64,000 nucleotides of DNA from Tuberibacillus sp. Marseille-P3662 (GTDB lineage: Bacteria > Bacillota > Bacilli > Bacillales > Sporolactobacillaceae), in the NCBI RefSeq assembly GCF_900178005.1, contig NZ_FXBS01000006.1, positions 1,986,970 to 2,050,969 on the forward strand, written 5' to 3'. A model generated the notes under the pieces. That model saw only the letters and a list, made by a program, of their open reading frames with translations, did no database searches and was not told the DNA's origin. The translations under genes were made by a program, and so were the position numbers. How positions within the stretch are numbered: position 1 is the stretch's first letter; each line of letters begins with the position of its first letter. This document shows, in pieces, positions 25,435-34,503 of this stretch.

Positions 25435-27630
25435 ATGAGGAAACACAAATGGCTATCCATAGCACTAGCCGTCGGACTGACCACAAGTTCGCTATTGGCC
25501 TTCGGAACTGTTAATCAGGCTTCAGCTCAGCCAAAAGAACCTGACTGGAACGTTCAGCGTTACGGTAACATCAAGGATATTGGGCCGAAGTTAAGGAAAC
25601 AGGCAGAAAACGAAACATTCGTTAATAACTTAACTGATCAACTCAAGAAGAAAGCCGAAAAATTGAACCTTGAAGAACAAACAACTGAGGAAAAGTCATC
25701 CAAATCTAATGACAACTCTAATGGTGAAAATCAGGTTGAGAAATACTTCGTCAGTTATGACCTTCAAGCGGCGGGCGGTTATGCCCTCGAAAAGTATACT
25801 AAGCTTGCCGTTGGGGAGAATGTCGAAGTATGGGTCGCTGATGATCTATCTTACCCAGATGATCGGGAAAGTGCGAAAGTTAACCAAGAACAAATTGATC
25901 ATTTAATCGATGAATTTGATAACAACATTTATCCTAAAGAAACAGAATTTTTTGGGTCTCCTGATAAACTAACGGGTGACAAAGCGAATCTAGATGACCA
26001 ATTAGGATTACCTGAAGATTATTATACCTCTCAGGACGGATCGCATCGTGTGATGTTACTCGTAGATAACTTCAAAGACGAAGCTTATTATGATTCGACC
26101 TACCCATTCTATGTAGCCGGATTCTATTCAAGTCTATATGAACAATATTTTAACAGGAATATCATTAATGTCGACACAAATAGTTTGACAAAAAATACGA
26201 ATGGCCATTTCGGAACAACGGCACATGAGTTCCAACACTTAATCCATGATGATAACGATAGCGATGAAGCGACATTCATCAATGAAGGGATGTCCGATTT
26301 TGCTGAATATCTCGTTTATAACGAACACCCAATGGGTCACGTGAACTTTTTCTTAGATCATCCAGAAAATTCACTTGTTAAATGGGACGAATATTATAAT
26401 GCTGAAACCGGCCCAGAAACATTAGGTGATTATGGACAGGCTTACCTTCTTCAGCTCTACTTATATGATCAATTTGGCCAGGCATTTATTCGTGATCTAG
26501 CAACTAATCAAGCAAACGGTATTGCTGGTATCGAAGCGACATTAGAACAATATGGTTCCGATCTAAGTTTCGAAGAACTATATAGGAATTTCAACATTGC
26601 CTTGCATCTGGATAGCTCAGAACCAGGTGATGGTGCTTACAATTTCAAAAGTATTGATTTGAACGTGAACTACGATGCAGCACAATCAACGGATAAAGCA
26701 GGCGTTCCCGCTTGGGGTGTTGATTTTATTGATCTTGATGACAGTGGTAAAAAACATGATGTCAATTTTGAAGGGATTCAATATCTCCCCGTTCCATGGG
26801 AAACCACTAAGAACCCGCTCAATGGTGATGATTCTGTTTACTACAGCACGAAAGGCGATTTAGCTGATAATCAGCTGATTTTTCCCGTTGATTTAAGCGG
26901 ATTAGATCAAGCAACCCTTAAATTCGATACGCTCTATAATATTGAGAAAAATTGGGATTATGGTGCTGTACAAGTGTCAACGGACGACGGCCAAACTTGG
27001 GAAAGCCTAAGCAATGCCGATACGACAAGTTCTCTGACCTCTGACGGCCACCCCAATATTAAAGCGAACTTACCTGGATTCACGGGAAGCACAGACGGCT
27101 GGACGAACGAACAATTTGACTTGTCAAAATACGCCGGACAAAAGGTGCTCGTGTCTTTCCGTTACATGACAGACTGGGCAACCAATTATGATGGTTGGTA
27201 CATTGACGATATCAGCATTCCAGAAGCTAATGTTTCCTATGAAGGGAACAATTTGGATCCATTCCAAAGCATTCAAGAAATAAAGAACAGAAAAGTCAAT
27301 TATGCTGTGACCTTTATTAATGAAAATAAACACGGTAAAAAGACGAAATATAAGGTTCGCAACATTGATCCGTTCTCTGTTAACGAAGAAGTGAAACGTC
27401 TCAAAGGCCTTCATCCAAATGGCGACAATTACATGCTCGTCTCATACGTACCAGAAAACGGTGATTATGGTGTGGTTGATTACAGCTATGACTTGGACAA
27501 ACCCGGCAAAGGTCCAAAAGCTGGACACGGCAACCCTGGAAAAGGCTATAAAGGCCCTAAGCCACCGAAAAATCATCCAGGACATGTCAAAACGGATAAC
27601 CCTAACGGCCCTGATACCATCGTTCACTAA
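25435..27630 (+). CDS. secreted zinc metalloprotease, immune-inhibitor-A/M6-like
   Basis: This exported protein of about 731 residues has a signal peptide (RKHKWLSIALAVGLTTSSLL, cleavage near NQASA-QP) followed by a propeptide-like charged region to about residue 100. Counting from a GTG four codons upstream, the zinc motif is HEFQH at 268-272, followed by NEG at 287-289 with Glu288 as likely third ligand. This HExxH...E arrangement is gluzincin-like and differs from the HExGHxxGxxH of typical M6 InhA. A jelly-roll/MAM-type segment ends in GWYIDDISIP, and the last 60 residues are a Gly/Pro/Lys-rich tail. ATGs at 25426 and 25435 are both plausible starts. Monocistronic. Confidence 0.82.
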   Translation: MRKHKWLSIALAVGLTTSSLLAFGTVNQASAQPKEPDWNVQRYGNIKDIGPKLRKQAENETFVNNLTDQLKKKAEKLNLEEQTTEEKSSKSNDNSNGENQVEKYFVSYDLQAAGGYALEKYTKLAVGENVEVWVADDLSYPDDRESAKVNQEQIDHLIDEFDNNIYPKETEFFGSPDKLTGDKANLDDQLGLPEDYYTSQDGSHRVMLLVDNFKDEAYYDSTYPFYVAGFYSSLYEQYFNRNIINVDTNSLTKNTNGHFGTTAHEFQHLIHDDNDSDEATFINEGMSDFAEYLVYNEHPMGHVNFFLDHPENSLVKWDEYYNAETGPETLGDYGQAYLLQLYLYDQFGQAFIRDLATNQANGIAGIEATLEQYGSDLSFEELYRNFNIALHLDSSEPGDGAYNFKSIDLNVNYDAAQSTDKAGVPAWGVDFIDLDDSGKKHDVNFEGIQYLPVPWETTKNPLNGDDSVYYSTKGDLADNQLIFPVDLSGLDQATLKFDTLYNIEKNWDYGAVQVSTDDGQTWESLSNADTTSSLTSDGHPNIKANLPGFTGSTDGWTNEQFDLSKYAGQKVLVSFRYMTDWATNYDGWYIDDISIPEANVSYEGNNLDPFQSIQEIKNRKVNYAVTFINENKHGKKTKYKVRNIDPFSVNEEVKRLKGLHPNGDNYMLVSYVPENGDYGVVDYSYDLDKPGKGPKAGHGNPGKGYKGPKPPKNHPGHVKTDNPNGPDTIVH

Positions 27631-27638
27631 AGTTCAAG

Positions 27639-27673
27639 CCAGCTCGCTCTTGTTACAGAGCGAGCTTTTTTTC
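27639..27673 (+). terminator. terminator of the secreted protease gene
   Basis: AGCTCGCTCT (27641-27650) and AGAGCGAGCT (27657-27666), a perfect 10-bp stem, followed by seven T residues. Confidence 0.92.
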
Positions 27674-27694
27674 TTTATATTGCGTGCGAATGGT

Positions 27695-28129
27695 TCAATA
27701 AACACTGGCACACGTTCCAGCTGCAGGTTCATAATAACAATGATTTTTATATTGACCAGAAAAAGGTTGATCATACCATGTTGAAGGACATGGACCTGAT
27801 GGATTGAAATACCATAGAGAATATTTCGCTGGATGTTGCCTCCAATATTTCAAATTCCTTCTGGCTAATCTCCTTTCAACTTCTCTCGCTCTTCGATAAA
27901 ATAAACTGCCTTTTTGGACAGCTTCAAACGTATAATTTCCTCCTTGTACTTGATAAATGACATCTGATATTGTTCTTAGATCTGTAAAGTCTAAACAATC
28001 CGCTACACCACGATTAACGATGACATTGCCTACAAACAACATCCCTGTCTTTCCTTCACCCACAGCTTCCGCTCTCATCAACCTTGCCATTAAGTCAACG
28101 TCTGAACTTCTGTATTTCATTCTTGGCAT
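27695..28129 (-). CDS. cwlJ: spore cortex-lytic hydrolase CwlJ
   Basis: From the ATG at 28129 the product has 144 residues and closely follows B. subtilis CwlJ: SSDVDLMARLMRAEA, EGKTGMLFVGNVIVNR, an FEAVQKGSLFYRRAR block, and PAKYSLWYFNP before a C-terminal GTCASVY. CwlJ is a SleB-type hydrolase placed in the spore coat that degrades cortex peptidoglycan during germination, especially in response to Ca-dipicolinate; in Bacillus it needs GerQ. No gerQ-like gene is adjacent here. GGGGTGA stands before the ATG, favouring it over a start 39 bases upstream. A sigma-E promoter would be expected but I did not establish one. Confidence 0.92.
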   Translation of the reverse strand: MPRMKYRSSDVDLMARLMRAEAVGEGKTGMLFVGNVIVNRGVADCLDFTDLRTISDVIYQVQGGNYTFEAVQKGSLFYRRAREVERRLARRNLKYWRQHPAKYSLWYFNPSGPCPSTWYDQPFSGQYKNHCYYEPAAGTCASVY

Positions 28130-28260
28130 TTTTTCACCCCAAAAATATTGTATGAAAACGAAACCCATTTTGATTTCAATATTTTATGATCATGAATCAG
28201 GAATAACATCACTTATACGTGACATCATAAGGAGGAAAACCATGAAGGAGGCTATTTCCC

Positions 28261-28461
28261 ATGGGAAGAGGTCACAAACATCGTGTCAACCGTGACAAAA
28301 ATTCAAAACACTTACCACAGACGCCTGATCAGCTAAAAAGGCCTGACGGCGAAGACGAAACATTAGAGTTATCCCGGGAGCTTGATGACCGCTATGAACT
28401 GAAGGCCAAACCAGGCCTTGATGAAAAGACGGAATTAAGAAGGAAAGATGAGGAAGAATAA
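28261..28461 (+). CDS. YfhD-like small hydrophilic protein
   Basis: The 66-residue product begins MGRGHKHRVNRDKNSKHLPQ and continues with TPDQLKRPDGEDETLELSRE, matching the layout of YfhD-family proteins of Bacillus (MGR..., then KxxLPQ.P, then a D/E-rich S-R/K-E-L segment). GAAGGAGG stands nine bases before the ATG. Longer open frame upstream is a shadow without a ribosome site. YfhD function is unknown. The gene lies divergent from cwlJ and ends at a strong hairpin shared with the convergent gene. Confidence 0.65.
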   Translation: MGRGHKHRVNRDKNSKHLPQTPDQLKRPDGEDETLELSRELDDRYELKAKPGLDEKTELRRKDEEE

Positions 28462-28473
28462 CTGAGCAAAAGC

Positions 28474-28519
28474 GGGTGACCCAAAGTATCAAGCATACTT
28501 AAGGGTCACCCTAGTTTTT
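28474..28519. terminator. bidirectional terminator
   Basis: GGGTGACCC (28474-28482) and GGGTCACCC (28503-28511), with an inner AAGTAT/ATACTT pairing, form a long hairpin between convergent genes; TAGTTTTT follows on the plus strand. Confidence 0.85.
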
Positions 28520-28531
28520 GAGCTCGATTTG

Positions 28532-29038
28532 TTAATAAGTTTTTACACTTTTTTCTTTGCGCGTCTGTCTAGCATGTGATTTTTTCATTGCAAACCGTGC
28601 TATCGGTTGAGCAATTAAGGATTCAACCCAAAATGCTATGAAAAAATTACGCGGCCAATTATAAAAGAAGGTTTGAATCGGCTGTAAACTCATTTCTCCC
28701 ATGCCAATCCAAGTTCCTATAACTGTTAGTAAGATGGACAGGATTGTAACATTAAACAATATATTAAATAATGTTTTCGCATTGAACCCATCTGTCGGTT
28801 TAGTGAACTTTTCGACCAACTTATTAGCAATCGGTCCAGCAACCATCGTTACCAACAAAATAACAAAAACCCATACGAATGGGATCATCTGCAAGGTATT
28901 AAAATAAACTTCTTTATGAAATCCAAATTTAAATCCCATAATAAGAGGCGCGATAATATTCACTGAAATGACTGAAATAATACCTACAAACAGCGCAAAC
29001 TCTTTTCCATTTCTAGGTAACCTTGTTTCTTCCTGCAT
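28532..29038 (-). CDS. DUF2798-like four-helix membrane protein
   Basis: A membrane protein of about 168 residues with four helices in two similar halves. Each half contains a helix ending in a G/A-P-I-A block: VAGPIANKLVEKF and IAQPIARFAMKK, and the second helix pair begins WPRNFFIAFWVE. This duplicated pattern is that of DUF2798 proteins. Function is unknown. I chose the ATG at 29038 because GGAGATGA precedes it at good distance; an ATG 18 bases upstream is also open. Convergent with the YfhD-like gene. Confidence 0.65.
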   Translation of the reverse strand: MQEETRLPRNGKEFALFVGIISVISVNIIAPLIMGFKFGFHKEVYFNTLQMIPFVWVFVILLVTMVAGPIANKLVEKFTKPTDGFNAKTLFNILFNVTILSILLTVIGTWIGMGEMSLQPIQTFFYNWPRNFFIAFWVESLIAQPIARFAMKKSHARQTRKEKSVKTY

Positions 29039-29188
29039 AGACGTTGTCATCTCCATAATTAATATTTCAGATGGCAGACGTATCTATCACAAGACATATA
29101 TTTTTGGTCATAATGCAAGACCAATATCTCTACACACTGATTTAATTATTATAACACTTTCTTTGAACTCAAATAAATATTACAAATC

Positions 29189-29305
29189 TTATTTCACAAT
29201 AATGGCCCGTTCAATCCACTCTTTTAAGTGAGTTTCTTCATATGTCACCCAATAACCCCTGATACATACACTTGAAAATTCCTTCAACGTACTGTACACC
29301 TGCAT
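29189..29305 (-). CDS. possible 38-residue peptide downstream of recQ
   Basis: An ATG at 29305 lies 33 bases after the recQ stop, with GGAGATGA just upstream. The frame starts MQVYSTLKEFSSV and ends EWIERAIIVK; the C-terminal half could be an amphipathic helix. The family is not recognised. It may be a tail gene of the recQ transcript, or a degraded C-terminus of a larger protein. Evidence is limited to ribosome site and composition. Confidence 0.35.
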   Translation of the reverse strand: MQVYSTLKEFSSVCIRGYWVTYEETHLKEWIERAIIVK

Positions 29306-29337
29306 TGGTCATCTCCATGCTCTATAATCCCCAACTT

Positions 29338-31482
29338 TCACGTCACCTGTTTGTGTTTTCGCATATAAGCCTGAATCTCGAAATACTCAACATGCTCCGG
29401 TAGTAGGTCTTTAATCGGACGTAGTCGTTCTGTATCGGCCTCTTTAACAGCAGCGGCAATGAGGACTTCATTGTCAGGATTGATAAAGTTACTCCAATCA
29501 ATATTCAGTCCTTCCTCATCACAGGTCAACAGATGTTTCTCAATCGTTTTCGCAGATAAACCGCGTTTATCAGCAATGTCCTGTACCGACAAACCATTTT
29601 GATACAATTGATACGTCTCATGGTGACTAGGATTGTCGTTCGATTTCCCTTGTTTGCGTTGGGTGGGTGCTTCTTTATAATGAGAAGTCTGATCTTGTTG
29701 TTGGCTGATGGCATGTTCCTCACAATAAGCAGCGATCGTCTTCATAAACGTCGATCCATAATAATCCAACTTTTGCCGACCGACACCCTTAATTTGTAAA
29801 AATTGTTCATTCGTTGCTGGCAACTGAGCACTCATTTCCCGTAACGATTGGTCGGAAAAGATCACATACGGCGGGACTTTTTCCGATTCAGCAATATCTT
29901 TTCTTAATTGTCTCAGCCGCTCAAATAGCGCATCATCAGCGACCAACTGTTTGGCCTGGACACTTTCTTTCTTCCACACATGAGCGTCACCTTTTAATAC
30001 GGGAACAGCCTTCGATGTTAAGACTAAGACGGGATAGGACCCCCCCGTCGGCTGTAAGTACTCTTCAGCGGTTAAAAAGTCGATGAATTCACTCACTTGG
30101 CTTTGCGTTTCGTCACGCAAAATCCCGTAGGTTGATAATTGATTGAATCCAAATGACTGGATCTTTTTATCGGAAGAGCCTGTGAGAACCTTTGCGATAA
30201 ACAATTTACCAAATTTTTGCCGCATACGTGTGACACAAGAAAACACCATTTGCGCTTCGCGGGTAACATCAACCGCTTCACGATCATCACGACAATTGCC
30301 GCAATGCCCACAAGGGACAGCATCACTTTCACCGAAATAAGTCAAAATATATTGCTCGAGACACATTTCTGTATGTCCATAGCCAATCATTTTTTGCAGT
30401 TTATCATATTCTTGTTGTTTGCGTTCATCATCCATGTCGGACTGATCAATCAAGAACTTTTGGATATGGATATCTTGAGGTGAAAACAATAGGATGCATT
30501 CGCTATCTTCACCATCACGGCCTGCCCGCCCGGCTTCTTGATAATAAGATTCAATGTTACGGGGGATGTTATTGTGGATGATATATCGCACATTGGATTT
30601 ATCGATGCCCATGCCAAACGCCGATGTCGCTACCATAACCGTAATATCATCATAGAGAAACCGCTCCTGGTTGTCATTTCGTTCCGCTTCTGACAATCCA
30701 GCATGATACTTCCCTGCGTTAAAACCGTTCGTCATTAAAAACTGATGAAGACGCTCCACCTCTTTCCGGGTGGCAGCATAAATAATCCCGGATTGAGCTT
30801 TATTTTTATTAATGTAATCAGCAATAAACGGATCCTTAGCTTGGCCTTTAATCACTTGGAAGTATAAATTCTCTCGTCCAAATCCTGTTAATACGACACC
30901 TTGATCATCGATCGTCAATAATTCGCAGATATCTTCCGTAACCTTGGGTGTTGCGGTCGCCGTTAAGGCAACAACCACTGGTTTCCCTGGAATATAGTTG
31001 ATCATATCATGAATCAGGCGATAACTTGGCCGAAAATCATGCCCCCATTGCGAAATACAATGGGCTTCATCAACAGCTACGAGCGCTACATCCATCTGAT
31101 CAAGAACGCGCTGAAACATTGGAGAAGACAATCGTTCCGGAGCCACATAGAGAAGCCTGTACACTCCTTGGACAGCGCCATCTAGCCTTGCCCGGACCGT
31201 CTCATCCGGAATAGAGCTATTAATAAACGTTGCCGGAATCCCTTGTTTTTCAAGTTCATCGACTTGATCCTTCATCAATGATATGAGTGGCGAAATGACC
31301 AAAGTGACTCCTGAAAACATCATGGCCGGAATCTGATAGCAAATCGATTTTCCCCCGCCAGTCGGCATAATACCTACAGTATCTTGTCCTTGCAAAAGCC
31401 GTTTAATAATCTGTTCCTGTCCAGGTCGAAACTCGTTATAACCAAAATAAGTATTTAATAGTTTTTGTGCTTCACTCATCAT
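29338..31482 (-). CDS. recQ: ATP-dependent DNA helicase RecQ
   Basis: This helicase of about 714 residues unwinds recombination and replication intermediates in the 3'-5' direction. SF2 motifs are visible: FRPGQEQII, Walker A TGGGKSICYQ, DEAHCISQWGHDFRP, and motif VI QEAGRAGRDG. A zinc-binding RQC segment follows (CLEQYIL..., then CGHCGNC), then winged helix, then an HRDC domain (LREMSAQLPATNEQFLQIKGVG). The C-terminus adds a helix-turn-helix (YQNGLSVQDIADKRGLSAKT) typical of the longer Firmicute RecQ. Several in-frame starts exist; AAGGAT before the ATG pair at 31482/31479 decides for this region. Confidence 0.94.
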   Translation of the reverse strand: MMSEAQKLLNTYFGYNEFRPGQEQIIKRLLQGQDTVGIMPTGGGKSICYQIPAMMFSGVTLVISPLISLMKDQVDELEKQGIPATFINSSIPDETVRARLDGAVQGVYRLLYVAPERLSSPMFQRVLDQMDVALVAVDEAHCISQWGHDFRPSYRLIHDMINYIPGKPVVVALTATATPKVTEDICELLTIDDQGVVLTGFGRENLYFQVIKGQAKDPFIADYINKNKAQSGIIYAATRKEVERLHQFLMTNGFNAGKYHAGLSEAERNDNQERFLYDDITVMVATSAFGMGIDKSNVRYIIHNNIPRNIESYYQEAGRAGRDGEDSECILLFSPQDIHIQKFLIDQSDMDDERKQQEYDKLQKMIGYGHTEMCLEQYILTYFGESDAVPCGHCGNCRDDREAVDVTREAQMVFSCVTRMRQKFGKLFIAKVLTGSSDKKIQSFGFNQLSTYGILRDETQSQVSEFIDFLTAEEYLQPTGGSYPVLVLTSKAVPVLKGDAHVWKKESVQAKQLVADDALFERLRQLRKDIAESEKVPPYVIFSDQSLREMSAQLPATNEQFLQIKGVGRQKLDYYGSTFMKTIAAYCEEHAISQQQDQTSHYKEAPTQRKQGKSNDNPSHHETYQLYQNGLSVQDIADKRGLSAKTIEKHLLTCDEEGLNIDWSNFINPDNEVLIAAAVKEADTERLRPIKDLLPEHVEYFEIQAYMRKHKQVT

Positions 31483-31633
31483 GTTTTTGACATCCTTATC
31501 TCCCTTTAACATGCTTCACTCATCATAACATGCCACCTGATCAACATGTGGGAGCATTTTATTGGACATTCCAATTAATTTCCATTATATTAAAAGTTTA
31601 GTTACAGCATATATATTGGAGGCGAGACGCGTC

Positions 31634-32536
31634 ATGGATCAAATCCTTAAACCATACCCGCTGCCTGATACAATAAAAACACGCATTCAATCAATCAATA
31701 ACAACAATCAAATCCGGATTCAAGACGACCTCGATAAACTCGGCCGAACCGGCTATACAGCACCCGATACCCATATTGTCAGCGATGCGATCATTGCCTT
31801 GGCACTTGGCAAAAATGTCCTGCTCAAGGGGCCAACAGGTTCTGGGAAAACTATGCTTGCCGAATTACTGTCGACGATTTTTTATCAACCGCTCCATTCC
31901 ATTAATTGCTCCGTCGACTTGGATGCCGAGGCATTGCTTGGTTATAAAACGTTAGAATATGACGACAATCAGCACGCACATATTAAGTTCGTCTCCGGCC
32001 CGGTTGAACAGGCAATGAAAAAAGGGCATGTGCTCTATATTGACGAAATCAATACAGCCAAAGCAGAAACATTGCCGATTTTAAATGGCGTCCTCGACTA
32101 TCGTCGCATGGTACTGAATCCATTCACCGGTGAAACGGTGCGCGCCAACGAAAACTTTGGCGTGATTGCTGCGATTAACGAGGGCTACGTCGGCACCACC
32201 CCTTTAAATGAAGCTTTGAAAAACCGGTTTGTCGTGATTGACGTCCCTTACCTGCAAGGAGACCAATTAAAAGCAATGCTTCGCGAACAATCGTTGCTTA
32301 AAGATGACGAGACGCTGTCACAATACGTTACACTGAGTCATGACCTCATCGAAAAAGTCAAAGATGGACAAATCTCTGAAGACGGCGCTTCCACCCGGTC
32401 ATTGTTAGACGCCTGCGATTTGTCAGCTTATATGAAACCCAAGCGCGCTATCCAGAGGGCCATCACTGACAAACTTGACGATGACCGCGAAAAAGCCGCT
32501 GTCTTAAATATTGCCGAAACGATCTTCGGACGCTAA
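31634..32536 (+). CDS. yojN: MoxR/NorQ-type AAA+ ATPase (YojN-like)
   Basis: From the ATG at 31634 the product has 300 residues. Walker A is GPTGSGKT (66-73), Walker B LYIDEIN (134-140), and sensor/arginine-finger segments follow (GVIAAINEGYVGT, then EALKNRF). This is the CbbQ/NorQ/GvpN type of MoxR ATPase, which acts as a metal-insertion or remodelling chaperone together with a VWA partner. B. subtilis yojN is the likely orthologue. TTGGAGG, 11 bases upstream, supports this start; the open frame to 31562 lacks one. The VWA gene follows after 23 bases, forming the conserved pair. The client protein is unknown. Confidence 0.87.
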   Translation: MDQILKPYPLPDTIKTRIQSINNNNQIRIQDDLDKLGRTGYTAPDTHIVSDAIIALALGKNVLLKGPTGSGKTMLAELLSTIFYQPLHSINCSVDLDAEALLGYKTLEYDDNQHAHIKFVSGPVEQAMKKGHVLYIDEINTAKAETLPILNGVLDYRRMVLNPFTGETVRANENFGVIAAINEGYVGTTPLNEALKNRFVVIDVPYLQGDQLKAMLREQSLLKDDETLSQYVTLSHDLIEKVKDGQISEDGASTRSLLDACDLSAYMKPKRAIQRAITDKLDDDREKAAVLNIAETIFGR

Positions 32537-32559
32537 GCAGAAGGACTTGAAAGGGTGTC

Positions 32560-34452
32560 ATGATGAAGTTCTTAGATTTTATGGAAAAACGGATTGATCC
32601 GTTTTTAAAAATCGAATTATCCGACTTAGCCAAAACATTGGCAGACAACGCCGACTTGAATGTCGAATTCGCATTTCATTCGTATTATAAAAAAGGCGCT
32701 GATCTCGTCACCGTTAGCCATTATTGGAACCGTCTGCTCGACGATCGGAACATTGATGGCATGAAAAGCGACATATATTTGCGTGCTTACGGTAACATCC
32801 ACTTTACAGATTATCAGGTCGTCAACCATTATCTTTCGGGGATTGAAAAGCAGCGTTTCCCTTCGTTTCGTAAACAACTGTTTGCTTTACTGGAAGACGA
32901 ACGATTGGAACAAACCATCATTAAAGATCGGCCGGGAATGAGCCCCGCCTTTTCCAGTCGTCGCGCCCTTTTCTACAATCGATTCCGCGAACGATTCACC
33001 GTTCACAAGAAACAAGCACAGTGGCTTGACCTGCTCTTATGTGCAGCTTATTTGGAAAAGGTAGATCGGCCAGCGGTTCTACCTGCATTCTTACAAACAA
33101 TCAAACCACAAATCAAAAGCGCCGTAAGAGCAGCGCAAACCGCTGAGTCAACCCGTGATATCGTCCATGTGGCTGAAACATTAATTTCCAATCTGCCAAA
33201 TGGCATAGACGACATGACGGCTGCCTATTTTACCATGCATGAAGCGGCGCAAGTGGAAGAAACTGAGAAAACCACTGACACTATGGAAGACACTCACGAA
33301 CTAGTGAGTGATTCTGAAGAAACCTTTGATGATGACCAAGAACCCCATAATGAATCCATGCCATCGTGGCATCAAGAGCAGGAACAAGAAGGTGACAACT
33401 TCCTGCAATTTGACTTGAACGAAGGTTCGACGACCGATTTGCTCGGTGAAGGCGAACGTCAAGCGGAACAAGGTGATCAAGCCTACGCCAGTGTCGAAGG
33501 CGGCGCTCAAGATACGAATGGTCAGAATTATGATAACTTGGACGATTTGGAGCAAACCGCGACAACCGAACCCGGACACCAGCAAGGACCCATGGGTGAA
33601 GCCAACCGTCAAGCTGTCGCTTACTATCTATCACCTGAGCGCCCAACCATAGATGACATCCAAGCTTACAGCCAGCTGAAAGCCCAAGTCAAACCCGTTC
33701 AAAAACCATTACAACAGTCGTTGAAGAAGACGATCGAACAGAAACGAATCGCGCCAAGATCCGACCTTCACTTTGGCCGGCTTGGCAGAAAACTATTAAA
33801 AATTGTCACTGACGACAATCCACGACTCTTTTATAAAAAAGATGAAGATAACCAAGAATTGGATGTGACTTTTTCTCTTCTGGTCGATTGCTCTGCATCC
33901 ATGCACGACAAAATGGCGGAAACCAAAGCGGGCATTGTTTTATTTCACGATACGTTGACATCACTTAACATTCCACATGCTATCACTGGCTTTTGGGAAG
34001 ACGCTTTATCTGCAGATGACCAAGGACAGCCTAACTATTTATCAGAAGTCATCACCTTTGAACGCTCACTGCTGCCCAATCAAGGAGCCAAAATTATGCA
34101 GCTAGAGCCTGAGGAAGATAACCGGGACGGTTACGCAATTCGTTTAGCGGCTCAATCGCTTGAGCGTCGACCGGAAAAGCACAAAATTTTATTTGTATTC
34201 ACTGATGGCGAACCATCCGCTTATAACTACAGTGATAATGGGGTTGTTGACACCAAAGAAGCTGTGATTGCTGCGCGTAGAAAAGGCTTAGAAGTTATTG
34301 GCGTTTTTCTTGCGTCAAACAACGCTCAGGAAAGCGAACAAGCGACGATGAAACATATTTATGGGCGCCAGAACCTTATCATTCCTACAGTTGAAGATAT
34401 CCCCTATTATGTGACACCCCTATTAAAACGTGTGCTTTTGAAGTATATTTAA
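32560..34452 (+). CDS. yojO: VWA-domain protein partner of the MoxR ATPase (YojO-like)
   Basis: This 630-residue protein has a helical N-terminal half with DERLEQTII, a strongly acidic middle (residues 225-345, rich in E, D and Q), and a C-terminal von Willebrand A domain. The MIDAS is D443-C-S445-A-S447, with a later FTDGEPS. The NorD/CobT group has this layout and works with NorQ-type ATPases in activating metalloenzymes such as nitric oxide reductase. No such target enzyme is encoded in this window, so the role in this organism is open. Length matches B. subtilis YojO (about 638). Confidence 0.87.
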   Translation: MMKFLDFMEKRIDPFLKIELSDLAKTLADNADLNVEFAFHSYYKKGADLVTVSHYWNRLLDDRNIDGMKSDIYLRAYGNIHFTDYQVVNHYLSGIEKQRFPSFRKQLFALLEDERLEQTIIKDRPGMSPAFSSRRALFYNRFRERFTVHKKQAQWLDLLLCAAYLEKVDRPAVLPAFLQTIKPQIKSAVRAAQTAESTRDIVHVAETLISNLPNGIDDMTAAYFTMHEAAQVEETEKTTDTMEDTHELVSDSEETFDDDQEPHNESMPSWHQEQEQEGDNFLQFDLNEGSTTDLLGEGERQAEQGDQAYASVEGGAQDTNGQNYDNLDDLEQTATTEPGHQQGPMGEANRQAVAYYLSPERPTIDDIQAYSQLKAQVKPVQKPLQQSLKKTIEQKRIAPRSDLHFGRLGRKLLKIVTDDNPRLFYKKDEDNQELDVTFSLLVDCSASMHDKMAETKAGIVLFHDTLTSLNIPHAITGFWEDALSADDQGQPNYLSEVITFERSLLPNQGAKIMQLEPEEDNRDGYAIRLAAQSLERRPEKHKILFVFTDGEPSAYNYSDNGVVDTKEAVIAARRKGLEVIGVFLASNNAQESEQATMKHIYGRQNLIIPTVEDIPYYVTPLLKRVLLKYI

Positions 34453-34503
34453 CATAGGATGAGAAATGAAACATTATGCTTGAACTAAAGGAGGTAAGAA
34501 AGT

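Noticed and set aside
27957..28295. Plus-strand ORF overlapping cwlJ
   Set aside because: Antisense to a well-supported gene; its end merely contains the ribosome site of the YfhD-like gene.
33281..33646. Minus-strand ORFs opposite the acidic region of the VWA gene
   Set aside because: Biased acidic codons on the plus strand leave the antisense frames open.
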